Below, in pieces: positions 23,632-23,657 of a stretch of DNA of 23,657 nt (positions are counted from its first letter, which is position 1; the number at the start of each line of letters is the position of its first letter). The stretch comes from an uncultured bacterium. Lineage in GTDB: Bacteria; Actinomycetota; Coriobacteriia; Coriobacteriales; Coriobacteriaceae. A program made the position numbers and the translations under genes. The notes below the pieces were generated by a model. That model was given only the letters and a program-made list of their open reading frames with translations, was not told the origin of the DNA and did no database searches. The DNA lies in contig CAJMMN010000032.1 of NCBI GenBank assembly GCA_905214525.1, positions 1-23,657 of the forward strand, given 5' to 3'.

Positions 23632-23657
23632 GCTCTTAGGGTATAACCCTTGGATTT

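Noticed and set aside
19241..23639. Plus-strand open frames of 618 and 513 codons across recG and the FakA-like gene
   Set aside because: Antisense shadows of recG, fakA and asp23; no motifs or start signals.
1..23657. CRISPR arrays, rRNA or tRNA genes, complete insertion sequences
   Set aside because: None found on reading both strands: no regularly spaced direct repeats, no cloverleaf-like sequences and no element with both ends.

Overview
The window reads as a chromosomal segment of a GC-rich Gram-positive bacterium. The best guess is Coriobacteriia (Collinsella-like, Actinomycetota). This is inferred from the high GC codon use, the frequent GTG and TTG starts, and the gene order (SepIVA-like protein, DUF177, rpmF, rnc, smc, ftsY, ffh), which resembles actinobacterial chromosomes. 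No 16S or other taxonomic marker was available to confirm the genus. Almost all genes lie on the minus strand. Most of the window is an ordinary, compact housekeeping cluster, with accessory DNA only at the left edge.

Left edge (1-660): degraded mobile DNA. It has an AT-rich tip, the 3' end of an IS3-family transposase (minus) broken by a TGA, and a plus-strand tail resembling the C-terminus of a serine recombinase. The tail runs into the 3' end of a DUF523 gene. Region 621-8580: DUF523 protein, ftsH, a divergent cobalamin adenosyltransferase-like gene, a MATE exporter, a SpoU-family RNA methyltransferase, and a folate/thymidylate pair (thyA-folA). Divergent from thyA is a DUF134 regulator fused to a NifX-type domain with a His/Cys-rich metal-binding tail. 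Its promoter region carries two nearly identical palindromes.

Region 8581-15502 (minus, transcribed right to left): acpP-rnc-smc-ftsY-ffh. It couples acyl carrier protein, RNase III, chromosome condensation and the two SRP GTPases, with gaps of 3-10 nt or 1-nt overlaps. Region 15627-18029: SepIVA-like coiled-coil protein, DUF177 and rpmF, then a hairpin plus T-tract directly before plsX. Region 18098-23447: asp23/gls24-like, fakA-like (DhaL/DAK2), recG, rsmD and coaD, with overlapping or closely spaced genes. A strong hairpin near 23607-23631 bounds this operon.

Functionally, FakA-like kinase, PlsX and AcpP form an acyl-phosphate/acyl-ACP route for membrane lipid synthesis. They are interleaved with genome maintenance (RecG, SMC), RNA processing and ribosome genes (RNase III, RsmD, L32, SpoU methylase) and protein targeting (Ffh, FtsY). 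The least ordinary item is the DUF134-NifX fusion: a likely self-regulated, metal-linked regulator with a well-placed internal translation start that could also release the NifX part alone. I saw no tRNA, rRNA, CRISPR array or complete mobile element.
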